Made by a program: the position numbers and the translations under genes
In this document: piece after piece, positions 11,912 through 23,170 of the stretch
Layout: every line of letters begins with the position of its first letter
Numbering within the stretch: position 1 is the stretch's first letter
Notes under the pieces: generated by a model
What the model saw: the letters and a program-made list of their open reading frames with translations, nothing else
Databases searched by the model: none
Told to the model about the DNA's origin: nothing
Assembly: GCF_010093815.1 (NCBI RefSeq)
Contig: NW_022985567.1
Location: 769,367-833,366, forward strand
Length of the DNA stretch: 64,000 nt
Reading direction: 5' to 3'
Source of the DNA: Pseudovirgaria hyperparasitica
Lineage: Eukaryota; Ascomycota; Dothideomycetes; Acrospermales; Acrospermaceae

Positions 11912-12634
11912 ATGTGGTATCTCATAGTGTCCAATTTGCTACTAAGCCATGTCGCGGCAGACATCGTCAACTTCATCCAGCCCTCTTCCAGCTCTATATG
12001 GAAGCTCGACAGCCATGAAACAATCGAATTCACAACCGCGCTATCCGACTACACAATCTTGCTCGTCCAACACAACCAACAGAGCAATACCACGCTTTCC
12101 CATCCCATCGCAACCTCAGGTCAGGCAGTCCCTTGTCCACAAACCCTCTCATGTCCCATCCCCTAGACTAACCGGCTCGCAGGTAATGTTACTACCGACG
12201 GCTCGATGCACACGTACCCATGGACTGTCCAGCGCTACTCCTTTGACCTCTCCGTGTCACCTAAATTCCTCATCCATGTAGGAGCGGATGGAGATGATAT
12301 TGAAGATACCTCGCCCCGCTTCACCATCGCCCAAGCCGATTCTACGACGTCGACGGACACGCCTGTCTCGAACTTGGGTGTATATGTTGAAGCTACTGCG
12401 CTTTCCAAATCGACGAGGAGGAAGGGGCCTGCGCCATGGAAGTTTGGGGTGGGGTTCGGGGTTCTGTTGGCTGCTCTGGTGGGATTGATGTGTTTTTGCT
12501 ATCCATGCTGGAGGAAGGGAGTGGCGGAGAAGAAGGAGGTAGCTATTGTTGGTGATGATGACAAAGAGAAAGGGTTACCGGGACATGAGGAGACTGTTAC
12601 AGTGAAAGGGAGACGGTACAGTAGTGAGTCGTGA
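11912..12634 (+). CDS. Secreted single-pass membrane protein with Kre9/Knh1-like (Ig-like) ectodomain
   Basis: Two exons, 11912-12119 and 12183-12634, with a 63-bp intron (CAG|GTCAGG...CAG) that joins ATSG to NVTTDG; 219 aa. A short signal peptide (MWYLIVSNLLLSHVAA) is followed by about 100 residues with the order seen in fungal Ser/Thr-rich Kre9/Knh1 domains: a strand ending in a Trp (FIQPSSSSIWKL), I-x-F/W-T (TIEFTT), a short strand (YTILLV), then PWTV and a final F-x-I (RFTIAQ). Next are a Ser/Thr stretch, one membrane helix (WKFGVGFGVLLAALVGLMCF, about aa 158-177) and a basic/acidic cytosolic tail. N-glycosylation sequons NTT and NVT lie in the ectodomain. Likely a wall- or plasma-membrane-associated protein; the exact role is unknown. 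The intron donor is weak, but the two frames fit. Confidence 0.75.
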
Positions 12635-13682
12635 GTTACGGCCGTGGATGCATGAGTGATGGGCTGAGATGATCTGTTTGTCTTCATGAAAGTGTGATTC
12701 TTCAAAAGAGTCTAGACCTGTGTCTTCGTTAATGTGTAATAGTTATAGAGCATCCTAGGGAGTATCAAGCTCCTCTTTTCTTGATCTCTCAAGACTGGTT
12801 GTGAATTGACCACCCGTGGGTGCTATAGTAGTTCTCTACGGTGGACTCGTTGGTCATCCATGGATGTGACTAGCAAGCTCGCTGCGACTATCCCATATAG
12901 GACGTCGACACACGAATCCTATGTTGTCTTCGGTTTCCTGCTGACTATTCACTCCTTCGAATATCTTGCTGCTTGGCAATTGATGACAGCTGGTATATGG
13001 GATGAGTAAAGAGGTGCATGGAGTTAGTATGGGTATGGGGTACCCATGTAGTCCAGAGTGGACTAGTATGAATAAGGTAAGACTCTTCGATGCAGCCAAT
13101 CAGAGTGCTTGCATTATCCGGAAATCTGTTGAGTCGGTAACACAGCAATTTTCACGTGAATATATCCGGAGCAATGCAACCCTCGTAAACACAGTCTTGG
13201 AAGGCCTGAATGGACACTGTAACTTGATGTATTATAACGCTTGACCGGAGACATGTGGAAAGGCTGGGCGGCATAACGAGCCTCGGCCTACCCTTGTTTA
13301 CAGGCAGCACTGCGAGCCACTGGGGATCACTGGGGTAAGCTGAGGCTTGTGCAGCTGCAGGTGGCGGGCGGGATCAGGGATGCAGACCCCACACTTTGCC
13401 CCCTTTAAGGACCCGTGAACCTTTCTAGATGCCGACTGTCCACTCCACTCACCACCACCAGTCTACCACCACAAATATTACAGTAGTGAGGATGCGGGGG
13501 ACTGTTAGTCCTTCACATTCACTCCAGAGCATCATGGACTACTCTCTTAGTCTCGTCACGTGGCGCGGATCCTTCTACTGCCAAACATTTGAACATCCAC
13601 TTGCCCGTGGTGCTGTTCTTTCGCCTTGCGCGGCCTTTAACCTCCAACCCACTCCCACAAACATCACCACGGAATCTCTATC
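12635..13682. other. Intergenic, about 1 kb
   Basis: Likely holds the 3' UTR of the wall-protein gene and the promoter of the alcohol oxidase. Short CT-rich and CACCAC-rich runs occur at 13430-13470. No gene supported. Confidence 0.5.
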
Positions 13683-16019
13683 ATGGCCACAGCTACCGTG
13701 ACTGGGAAGATTCCAAAAGCTTCGCCACCGTCCGCTCTGCCATCAAATGATCCTCTGACGCCTGAGCAATGGAAGACATTTCTGGCAATTTCCGATGCCT
13801 TCGTCCCAGCTGTGCAACCAAAGTCCAAAGCGGACCCTATGCACCAACTCGCTGTGCCCGACGATGAATACTCACGAGCGATGAGCGTGCTTGAAAGAAT
13901 CACGCCAACAGAGACCGGGCGGCTGCTTGTGGACAATTATCTTCAGGAATCGCCAGGAACCTCAGAGGCTTTCAGGAAGGCCGTCTACCGGCTGATGAGC
14001 TTCTTTATGGTCCCAGACCAGAAGAATCAACTGATAATGGTGCTCAACGTGCTGAAGTGAGTGCAACATTCTACATGCTTGTCTTGAATGGCGGCTAACC
14101 AGTCCTCAGCTATCGAGCTGGCTCGCTTCTCTTGACTGGTTCAACAACACCCATCAGTGAACAGCCTGTCCACGTGCGCGAGCAGATCCTGCGTGGATGG
14201 GAAAACTCTCGCCTGCCACCTCTCCGACTACTCATGCGCTCGCTTCAGATGCTAACAAAGCAGTCATGGATACAGACCAGTCCTTCCATGGGGCCTTTAC
14301 TTGGCTATCCGCGAGTGCCAGTCCATGGAACACCTGGAAAAGGATTCGAGTACAGCTTTATTCAGATGCCACCTGGCGATGGACCGGAGATCATCGAAAC
14401 TGATGTTGTGGTTGTCGGCAGTGGATGTGGAGCCGGTGTGAGCGCGAAAAACGTGGCAGATGCTGGTTACAGAGTCATTGTAGCCGAAGCCGGCCACTAC
14501 TGGCCCCCAGAACATTTGCCCATGACCGAGCAAGAGGGACAGACGAATCTCTTCATGAACGGTGGTTTAATGCTCTGTAAGCAGCCAGATATTAGAGTGC
14601 GAGGAGTTCAGACTGACCACATATTTAGCCGACGACCAGTCGATTGGCGTAGCTGCAGGTCAAACATGGGGCGGCGGCGGTACAGTCAACTGGTCGGCGT
14701 CGTTGCAAACGCAAAGTTTCGTGCGTAAAGAATGGGCTGACAGTGGCCTCCCATACTTCACATCCGCAGAGTTCCAGGCAGACCTGGATACCGTATGTAA
14801 TAGAATGGGTGTCTCGACCGACTTCATACAGCACAACCAAACCAACCAACTGCTCATGGAAGGTGCCCGCAAACTCGGGTACGGCCACAAAGCCGTTCCG
14901 CAGAACACTGGTGGAAAGCAGCATTATTGCGGCTACTGCACACTCGGTTGCGCATCCTGTGAGAAGCAAGGCCCCGTAATCTCCTATCTTCCAGACGCTG
15001 CACGCGCTGGGGCACAGTTCATTGAAGGGTTTCACGTCAAAAAGGTACTCTTCGAAGACAAGAAAGGTGGCCGTACCGCCGTGGGTGTGCAGGGAATATG
15101 GAAGTCGCGTGACCTGAACGGTGGCATTGAGGGCCCCTCGACGGTCATTCGCGACGTGATCATCAAGGCAAAACGTGTCATTGTGTCTGGTGGAACCATG
15201 CAGTCCCCCCTTCTTCTCATGCGCTCCGGCCTTAAGAACTCAAATATCGGCAAATATCTTCATCTACACCCTGTCTCATTCCTCGGTGCCATCCACGAGC
15301 GCGAGATCAAGCCGTGGGAAGGTGGTATCCTCACTGCTGTCGTCTCCGAATACGAGAACCTGGATGGCGTAGGCCACGGCGCGAAGATTGAAGCTACAAA
15401 TATGCTACCGGCGACTTGGCTACCATGGGCAGCCTGGGACGGCGGACTGGGATATAAGATCAACGCCGCGCGCATGAAGCACATGGTCGGCTACATCTCC
15501 ATCGCCCGCGACCGCGACACAGGCAGCGTCTTCATTGACCCGAACGATGGCCGCTGCCGCATCAACTACCATCCAAGCGCCTTCGACAAGAAACACATCA
15601 TGGAAGGTGTGATTGCATGTGCAAAGATCCAGTACATCGCTGGCGCGACAGAGATCTTCACCACCATTCCCCACGTGCCTAAGTTCGTGCGTAATCCAGC
15701 AAACGCAGGCCTCGGAATCAATGACCCGGAGTTTGTCGCCTGGTTGGCAACAGTACGGAGAGCAGGGTTTCCGAGTCCAGAGACGCTGTTCGTGAGTGCG
15801 CATCAGATGGGCACGTGTCGCATGGGCGCCAGCAAGGGGACCAGTGTGGTGGATCCGAAGGGCAAGGTCTGGGATACACAGGGGCTGTATGTGGCAGATG
15901 CGAGCGTGTTCCCGAGTGCAAGTGGTGTCAATCCGATGATTACAAACATGGCGATATCAAATTATATCTCGCGGAACGTGGTGGCCGGATTGGCAGACGG
16001 GATTAGGGGGAAGCTGTGA
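13683..16019 (+). CDS. Long-chain fatty alcohol oxidase, GMC flavoprotein
   Basis: Oxidises long-chain alcohols to aldehydes with O2 in the omega-oxidation/alkane pathway, usually on peroxisomal or microsomal membranes. Three exons: 13683-14056, 14110-14576 and 14629-16019, with introns of 53 and 52 bp, give 743 aa, the normal FAO length. An N-terminal FAO-specific helical region (LTPEQWKTFLAISDAFVPA) precedes the ADP-binding fold VVVGSGCGAGVSAKNVADAG. TWGGGGTVNWSAS and the Cys-rich HYCGYCTLGCASCEKQG are FAO signatures. The C-terminal GMC domain has HQMGTCRMG, VVDPKGKVWDTQGLYVAD and SGVNPMITNMA, with the catalytic His and Asn regions present. Both splices restore the frame (VLNYRAG; LMLSDDQSIG). 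Intact and unremarkable in codon use. Confidence 0.95.
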
Positions 16020-16484
16020 TAGTTTGTCGAAGGCCGAGGATCGAGGAGTTGAGGTGCTGAGGTGCTGAGCATTCTAATACGGTGTTTTGTTGTATATCTG
16101 TATGTATTTTCTCACGGCTGTATCTCGTAATCACGTTCATGAGATCATATGCTCTTTTGTATTCAGTTACGGTAGGTGCACGTGCTTCACCTTGGCTTAA
16201 TTTCACAAAAGAACTGGCTGAGTCGTTCATCTCTATCATTATCATTATCATCAACACCACCACCATCTTTGCATCATCGTCATTTCCCATCGTATAGCAT
16301 AGAATCAATTGCATCCATGTCGAATCCATGCAGGGACTTGGGTCTGATTGGCTGCTCGCGCGGCCAGCGAGACCAAGCAAATGGACCACGTCAATCCCGC
16401 ATGTAGGTAACCTGTAGCCTGGTACACTGGCAAACTGCATACCAGAAGTATTACCTATAAGATCAAGGACTTGCAAAGTTGACA
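16020..16484. other. Intergenic, about 465 bp
   Basis: Terminator region of the alcohol oxidase and promoter of the deaminase gene. Contains TCATTATCATTATCATCAACACCACC-like microsatellite sequence at about 16235-16265. Confidence 0.5.
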
Positions 16485-18365
16485 ATGGCGAATCGTCGGT
16501 CGAAGAAGGGAAACAAGCCCAAGCAGAACTCTCAGACAGCGCCGACGCCATGTCCAGTGCTTCTAGAAGCTCCTCTCGCTCCGACAATGCCAAACTCTGC
16601 TCGGTCAGTTCAGGACGATATTCATGACGCGGTGTGCTTGCTTGCACTTGTTCGACAGCGAGGACCGGATATTGGTGTAGGTAATCAGAACAATGACCAG
16701 GGTCAAGAGGGGGTAGCATACTCGGACTCTGCCTCTGACGTTACCGGTGGAAGCAACGACGATGGATGCGATCAACTATACTCAAGTAGCCCAGATCATC
16801 ACGACGGGCAGCATTTAGATGCCCTGCGAAACAAACTATTGGACCGTTTGGCGGAAGTTCTCGCTAGGTATAAGAAGAGCAACCATGCATCCGGATCGTG
16901 CGATTCGAAGCATGTAGCCAGCACCATGATGGTACTTGACCAGGACAAAGAGGGTGTCAATATCGTGTGTTCTAAGAATGAGGGTCTTGATCAAACAGAC
17001 CTTGCTTTTCTGCGTGACTGGACCAAGCTGATGATGGAGATTTCGCAAACAGGTAAGAAAATTAACAAGTCTATGCTGATATTCTTCCCTGTATACTCAC
17101 AACTCTTCAAAGGCAAAGCGTCATCTTCCCATAGAACCCGAATGTCGACTCTAGTTGTAGAGCATCAACGGCCGCGGATAGAAACATATGTAAACTGGTT
17201 GCGAGCCGGCTCGCAAGCGCATATGGTGAACACTCGAACACCTTCAAGTTCTGATGTGTCAAGACACGACCTCACTTCAGACAGGCTAGATGCCCACTCA
17301 AGGATGTATTCAGCTCCTGATCCTAGACTGTGGACAGACGACCATGGTCTCCAGTATGACATACGCTGCATCTACAATCCTTCCAAGCCTGGCCCTTCGC
17401 TTGCCGCCGCGTCAGGAGAAAGCTTACGGGATATTGACAAAACATTGACCGAATTCTTCGCTGACATCGAGTTGATGAAAAATGCTACTCAGAGTGCGAG
17501 ATCGAACAAACTGAACGCTAAGGTGTCCCAGACAGCTCTGCAGTTGTGGGCAGGAGCTCGAAAACGTGCCTCTCTTTTGGCACGACTTAGAAAAACTTTC
17601 AGCAATGACAAAGTTCGAAGCCAAATATTGAAGGCTATATGCTCGTTGGCCAAAGTCGCTCACGCCGTTGATAGTTTTCTGCTAGGAGCAGAAGTCTTGG
17701 TAGAATTTCGAAATACGACTTATGTGGCTGTTGACGCACGACCAGTTGAGCTCTCTGACCTGCTTACGAAAAGGGCAGTACCATCTACTCTGCAATTGAC
17801 AGAGCGACTAGGGATACCAGTACGCCGTTCTGATTGGAAGTCAAAACTTGAACACAAAGAGGCGAATCTTGCTCGGATTTGGAAACAGCGGTTGAAGCAC
17901 CGCCACGTTCACGCGGAATTACAAATCTTACACTTTAGCGAGTCAAAAGCCATGAAGGCCACCCAAAGAGTGCATAAGTATATAGGTTGCAGTAAACGAT
18001 GTTGTTTCCTATGCGACCACCTTCGTTTGGCTCATGGACAGTTTCGCGTCCGGGGTACTCATAAGACTATCATACATCGATGGCATATACCATACCGAGC
18101 AAGCGACGAAACTATACATATGAATCAGAACACTCTGAAAAATTTCTTCGGGCTATTAAAATTTGAGCTTCAGACAGTTTTCGATGGCCGTGTTGTCGGG
18201 CCAGAGCAGTCAATAGCACAGTCGTCTTTGGCTCTATCAACAGCGCAACTAAACTCGGAGGAAGAAGAACGGGTTTCGATGGAAGAATGTCATCGAGACA
18301 TAGAGTACGAAATCTCACACGCACTGGAAGATCTTGGGGCTAATTATAACGCAGTGCAATCTTAG
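16485..18365 (+). CDS. OTT_1508-type nucleic acid/nucleotide deaminase-like protein (possibly the 5' half of a larger gene)
   Basis: The first true ATG is 16485. A C-terminal deaminase fold is indicated by HAE (codons 17910-17918, zinc ligand and catalytic Glu) followed by Cys-rich C-SKR-CCFLC (17988-18014; the final C-x2-C supplies the other ligands) and by HRWHIP. This combination matches the fungal OTT_1508-like deaminase family. The family is predicted to act on nucleic acids or nucleotides; the substrate is unknown. The N-terminal third is low-complexity and polar; the middle is helical. A 60-bp segment, 17053-17112, has GTAAGA, a CTGAT branch site and a CAAAG acceptor, keeps frame and codes for an odd stretch (KKINKSMLIFFPVYSQLFKG), so it is probably an intron. 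Spliced length is 606 aa, unspliced 626. A second possible intron at its end would fuse it to the next ORF. Confidence 0.8.
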   Translation: MANRRSKKGNKPKQNSQTAPTPCPVLLEAPLAPTMPNSARSVQDDIHDAVCLLALVRQRGPDIGVGNQNNDQGQEGVAYSDSASDVTGGSNDDGCDQLYSSSPDHHDGQHLDALRNKLLDRLAEVLARYKKSNHASGSCDSKHVASTMMVLDQDKEGVNIVCSKNEGLDQTDLAFLRDWTKLMMEISQTGKKINKSMLIFFPVYSQLFKGKASSSHRTRMSTLVVEHQRPRIETYVNWLRAGSQAHMVNTRTPSSSDVSRHDLTSDRLDAHSRMYSAPDPRLWTDDHGLQYDIRCIYNPSKPGPSLAAASGESLRDIDKTLTEFFADIELMKNATQSARSNKLNAKVSQTALQLWAGARKRASLLARLRKTFSNDKVRSQILKAICSLAKVAHAVDSFLLGAEVLVEFRNTTYVAVDARPVELSDLLTKRAVPSTLQLTERLGIPVRRSDWKSKLEHKEANLARIWKQRLKHRHVHAELQILHFSESKAMKATQRVHKYIGCSKRCCFLCDHLRLAHGQFRVRGTHKTIIHRWHIPYRASDETIHMNQNTLKNFFGLLKFELQTVFDGRVVGPEQSIAQSSLALSTAQLNSEEEERVSMEECHRDIEYEISHALEDLGANYNAVQS

Positions 18366-18403
18366 GCGGCTGCGCAGTGTTTAGTGTGGACAACATTTCC
18401 TAC

Positions 18404-20020
18404 ATGCCCATACATGGTAAACCTGGGTTTGCTTACGTTATGGGCGGACCACATCGGAATAATAAAATGATGGCTATAGAGGAAGCTGAGTTGCTCAAGA
18501 CGAATTCCATTCGTGCGAAGCTGGGTCTTGAGAAGCTTGGGTTCTCCGAATCGAGGACACCATCACCTCTATTCCGAACGTGCAGGCTTTGTCAGAAACA
18601 GAGTAGCTTTCGCTGCAGTCGCTGCCGAGCCCCTTATTGTTCACTCCAGTGCCAGAGAAGACACTGGAGGCTTCATGTGTTCCACTGCTCTGTCAAAGAT
18701 CGACCTAACCCATTCGATCATCTTTGGCTTCTGGTTCGCCTGTGGCCATCCGTTGCGCAAGAGTCATCTTCTCGCACGAAATTGATCGAAGCTCTCTTTG
18801 CCGATGATGACCTATGCAGAACGTTTGGATTTGTCAACTGCGAGTCAACGGAAGATATAGTCAATCTTTTGTGCATCTACGGGCGGCTGATCAGGGCAAC
18901 AAAATCTCAACGCCTTCAGTATTTTCTCGGACCAGGCATGTTGGAAAAAAACATCTCCAATTTCGTCGAAATAGAATCGACCTCCTCGAACAACACCAAA
19001 GCATGTAGATGCGTGCAGTGGTATATCGAGCGGCATAGAGAGGGCTTCAATATTCCTGACTACGAGAGTAAATATCAAGGTTGGTGGCATGGGGTTGAAA
19101 TAACCCATTTTATGTTTCAAATTGACGACGAGAGACTTTCCACTTTATCAGACACAGAGTCTCAACTAACTCAACTCTACTATATCCTCTTTCGCGATCA
19201 TGGATATCGAATCACTCCGCACCAGGGATCTTTATGGATGAAGTTCGGATTCTGCTTTTGCAAGTCAGAAGAGCAGAACGAGACTCTCGCTGAAGCGTAT
19301 ATGCAGCTTGTAGTCCGCGAAGTATCGCTCAAAGACATCACCAAAGCTTATGACAACGACAAGCTTCTCGACTTGATGAGCGTGAACGGATTTGACATCT
19401 CCAAATTAGTTCAGAGCAGAGTCCAACCGCGAGCCCCATCTTTTGAAGAGTCGGGAGTCTATCATCTGATGATCGAAGTCAGCCATGCTCTTTCTGGGGG
19501 GTTTTGCCGCTGTTTTCAACCGTTATGTCGTAATCATAGCAGATACGAGACCATCCTGAGCAGAGAGAGTGAAGTTGTATACGGATTCTTGGGCACAAGC
19601 GCCTGGGAGCGATGGCAGCTCTTGAACTTCTATGCCTATGTATTCAAACAGCCGGACTTTGATGCCAGAGCCATGCAGGCGGCGACACGCCGCAGAGACC
19701 AACCAGCTCACCTCGATGCCCTCACGTCCAGTGCCGACCCGGATACGGTCCACAAAGCAAGACAGACTGGGGGTCTGTCTGCATATCTCAGAACGATCGT
19801 CCCAGACTTTGAGCGCAAGATTGGCAATCCGCTCTTCGCTGGTGCGCTATTTCCGAAGCTTGGCTCCTGCGTCAGTTACCCAGAGGGCCGAGGAGTACCA
19901 GACAACTGCATGGACCACGAACTCATCATATCCGAAGGGCTGAGCGGTCCGCTCGCATGTCGCAGCTTCGAAAACAGCAGAAATGAGGATGCTGAGAGCG
20001 GGATGGATTCGTCGGACTGA
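18404..20020 (+). CDS. MYND zinc-finger protein
   Basis: The frame is open from 18377; the first ATG is 18404 (MPIHGKPGF), giving 538 aa. A MYND finger at 18581-18688 has all ligands: C-x2-C-x7-C-x2-C-x4-YC-x3-C-x7-H-x3-C. MYND domains bind proline-rich partners. The rest is not recognised; a Cys/His cluster (FCRCFQPLCRNHSRYE, about nt 19500-19545) may bind metal. The frame starts only 38 nt after the stop of the upstream deaminase ORF, with no room for a separate promoter. Removing 18305-18384 (GTACGA donor, GCTAAT branch site, TTTAG acceptor) joins the two frames in phase into one 1131-aa protein. I favour that model, but list both parts because the splice is unproven. Confidence 0.75.
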   Translation: MPIHGKPGFAYVMGGPHRNNKMMAIEEAELLKTNSIRAKLGLEKLGFSESRTPSPLFRTCRLCQKQSSFRCSRCRAPYCSLQCQRRHWRLHVFHCSVKDRPNPFDHLWLLVRLWPSVAQESSSRTKLIEALFADDDLCRTFGFVNCESTEDIVNLLCIYGRLIRATKSQRLQYFLGPGMLEKNISNFVEIESTSSNNTKACRCVQWYIERHREGFNIPDYESKYQGWWHGVEITHFMFQIDDERLSTLSDTESQLTQLYYILFRDHGYRITPHQGSLWMKFGFCFCKSEEQNETLAEAYMQLVVREVSLKDITKAYDNDKLLDLMSVNGFDISKLVQSRVQPRAPSFEESGVYHLMIEVSHALSGGFCRCFQPLCRNHSRYETILSRESEVVYGFLGTSAWERWQLLNFYAYVFKQPDFDARAMQAATRRRDQPAHLDALTSSADPDTVHKARQTGGLSAYLRTIVPDFERKIGNPLFAGALFPKLGSCVSYPEGRGVPDNCMDHELIISEGLSGPLACRSFENSRNEDAESGMDSSD

Positions 20021-20165
20021 TGTTACATTTTTAACAAGCGGGGTATATTCTGGGAATGGTTAGCGGTGATGAGAGGGATCGTTGTAGAGGGGTGGAGAAG
20101 AATGTGTTATTTTTATGGGTCGAGTGAGGTGTAAGGAAGGTGTTGTAGTGTTATATGATGATATA

Positions 20166-20189
20166 CCCATGCCCATGCCCATGCCCATG
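20166..20189. repeat. Microsatellite (CCCATG)4
   Basis: Four perfect tandem hexamers in the 3' intergenic space. Confidence 0.9.
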
Positions 20190-20453
20190 ATGTGTTTTTG
20201 AAGCTTGGGCTATAACAAGATCGGTAGGTAGGCGGAGTTTCATTTGGACTTAATAAGAGGTGATGATAATGAACGTGTGTCTGAGACGCACCCAGCAGCA
20301 TATAACTTCTATGGTCTTGGAATGAGCAGGAAAGTCAATAAGTGTGCAGTACCTTGTTACGGCTTCGCTTCCTCATGAAACGAGATGGGCTTTCCATTAT
20401 GTGTTGAATATGATATATTTCCCTTACTAGGTTGGGATATATACACTCAAAAT

Positions 20454-20495
20454 AAAAGAGAAGAAAGAGAAGAAAGAGATGGAAGAGAAGAAGAA
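20454..20495. repeat. Polypurine GA/GAA tract
   Basis: About 40 nt of almost pure purine with imperfect AGAGAAGAA repeats. Confidence 0.8.
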
Positions 20496-20724
20496 TACTA
20501 ATGAATCATATCTTGTACTACCCGCATACTAGAATGACAATATAAGGTTCGCAGGGGTATTTCGGATAAAACTAAGACTAATGACTAAAACACGCGTAGA
20601 TAGTCTAATAGACTAAGGCCACAGACAAAAATTGGAAACCATGTTAGTACCACAAGAAGAGAGAGGAAAATAGAAGGTTTTACCATGTATGATCCGGATT
20701 CTTACAAAAGATCAGGAAACCTTC

Positions 20725-22858
20725 TCACACAAAGCTCATCCACTCCCACTCTTCATCTCCCAACGACCACATTTCGCCGTCCATACAGCCGTGCACATAG
20801 GCTGCCCCGATAATCTCCCAGCCTTCATTCCTCGCCCCCAGCACAAATGGTGTTCTGCAACCCTTAAAAATACATATACTATCACCTTGCTGTGCGCGGA
20901 ATGGTACCCAGCCAATTCGACCGTGGCGCGACACAAAAAAATTCCGTGCGTCACGCATCACATTCTCGATAACTTCGAAAGGACGGCTTAGGTCAGAAAG
21001 CATCTTGTACACGGCGATATCCCTCAACGAACGCGTGTTCTGCGTTTTAACCATCCATTTACGCAGCATAGTCCACCATAGGAATATCGTGGCGACTTCG
21101 GGTGAGACTGGTTTGTCGTTTGGTTTGCTGGAGTACCGTGGCCCGCGGTTATAAATGAGAGTGCGCCAGAATGCGTCGAAGCTATCGCCGGCATCGAAGT
21201 GCGAGGTGGGGGATAAGGATGGGTCTGCGAGGAGGCGTATCTCTGTAAGCCATTCAAGGAGAGATGCCTGAAATTTTGCTACCTCATGATGAGTACGAAA
21301 GATGTCAAATGGTGTCTCTCCGGTGTATACACCGGTGAAATAGGATGTGCTTGAGTCGCGAGGCCTAGGCCGAGCAATTGTACGTATTGTGTCAAAGATG
21401 CACCCGCGAAAATCTACATTCTACCGACGGCGTGAGCTCATGAATCAAGACTTCGCTTGAGACTTTTACCTCTGGAATCTGCATTTTGAATCTTGTTGAA
21501 TAGTGGATAGCTCCGATGCAATCTACAGTCTCACCACTGGGAAACCTAAGCCTCAAGTGTGGTCCATGCTCGAACTTGGCGTTACCAGTAAACCGAGTGC
21601 GATACAGGTATTGTATTGGAGCGCCCATTTTAGGGACCGTGATGAAGTCCGGCAGCCATGATGGGACACCGTATGTCCTTCCATTTGGATTCGAGATGGC
21701 CGACAACCATTCAAGCTGAAACCGATGATCATCCGCGTCACCAGAGAAGTGAAGCCATTCTAGTCCATTGAGCGACTCGCTGAATTGATAACCAGGCATT
21801 CCAAGCATAGCCATCTTGCCGACGAGACTCGCAATTTCGCTCAGCGGTATGTCATAGTCAATGAAACACGGATCTAATCCAGATGATATGCCGACAAGTG
21901 CAAAGAAACGGTCTCGGGGATCTGTTGCTTGCATATCTGCATGATGGGAAAGCATTTCGTATATCGGCAGCGGTCCCTTGCTCTTGAATCTTCCAAAGGA
22001 AAGCGAAATATTCTGTGCATATAATTGTGACGTCTCGGGACATCCAAGGAGCGTATTGAAAGCATTGGCCAAATTACGATGCAAGCCTATCAGACTAGCT
22101 GTCCACAGGATGATTTCAGGGTCGAACTCCAGAGTGCCTTTCCACATGGTGGATTCTTTTGCAACAAACAGCTCCTGAAGGACCCAGATTCGACTGAACC
22201 AGGGACTTCGCATGATGTGAAACAGAGCTATCCACGCGCTATTGCCACGAGCACTCCCAAATGGTGGAACAACACCATGCAAACGAAAATCAAAATCCTC
22301 ATATGCATATCCATGACGCTTGGTAGTCTTAGTGCTAACTCGGCATTTATAAAACAAGTGCTCTGCTAGGACATAGGCCGCCGCATCGGAGAGGCTTCCA
22401 GTGCCCAACCATATGATGACCTTCTTAGCACCGGCGTAGATTTCACGCATGACGCGCACCTGCCGAGTCTTCTCATCGTCATCCGTCTGGTTAATGCAGA
22501 TTGCATCAGCCCAAAGCCAGGTCGTGACATCACGTCTGCGCCGCTCACAGAGCGCAGCATGAAGGTTTCTGCCAATGTCAAGGACCAGTCCATTGCAGAG
22601 AACTTGCTCTTTGTCTGACGTGTCGCCCCAGGCATAGGAAAGTGCCTCGTATGTTGCCTCAGATAAGTGCTGCTGGACGAGGTCGAGCTCGAGGACATCT
22701 TCATTGGATGCGTTACGGACCTTGAGGAGCCGTATGTGCCCATCTAGCAGGGCTGGCTCGTAGGTGTATTTCTGGAGTCTTTGAAGTTTCATCATGCCGT
22801 ACGATGGGACGGCGCCATGGTTGGAATGTGATGTTAGGGAATTGTAGAGGACCTCCAA
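20725..22858 (-). CDS. Heterokaryon-incompatibility (HET) domain protein
   Basis: HET proteins trigger cell death after fusion of unlike hyphae; they act in the cytosol and some are NLR-like, but this one has no NACHT or repeat domain. Two exons on the minus strand: 22858-21470 and 21420-20725, with a 49-bp intron (GTAAAA...TAG) joining KMQIPE to NVDFRG; 694 aa. The HET core is complete: IRLLKV, YEALSYAWGD (about aa 69-78), LHAAL, LWADAICINQTDDDEK (about aa 112-127), QVRVMREIYAGAKKVIIWLG. PWFSRIWVLQE (about aa 212-222) and DPRDRFFALVGI (about aa 306-317) are also conserved. The C-terminal exon is a typical weakly conserved HET tail. The start may instead be MMKLQ at 22795, closer to the family norm. 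The gene is intact. Confidence 0.93.
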
Positions 22859-23170
22859 AGGATTCTAGCGATGCATCCGATAGTTGTTGCCTTGGGAAGA
22901 GTTGCTTTGTTCCCGACAAGGCTCAGTGGGCGCCACTGTGAGGCGCAGCACGTTGACAGCTCATCTGCTCGTGAGTCTGCATCATATTAGGGAAACAATA
23001 TGGAAATACTACATCCGATGGTCTTTACCCAGATGTAGATTTGCGATGGTTTCGATGCTGTTGAGTCGAAAGAACACAGGGTGACGTGTGATTGCCTGGG
23101 GTCCGTATATTACGCTAAGCCTATTCCGGTCTATAATCGAGTGGAATTACAGTGCAAATGGTAATAAAAC
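22859..23170. other. Intergenic, about 310 bp
   Basis: Upstream of the HET gene and downstream of the hydrolase, both on the minus strand. Nothing else seen. Confidence 0.6.

Larger units (their letters stand above)
20021..20724. other. Intergenic with microsatellites
   Basis: About 700 bp between convergent genes. Holds four CCCATG units (20166-20189) and a purine-only GA/GAA tract (about 20454-20495). No gene seen. Confidence 0.7.
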
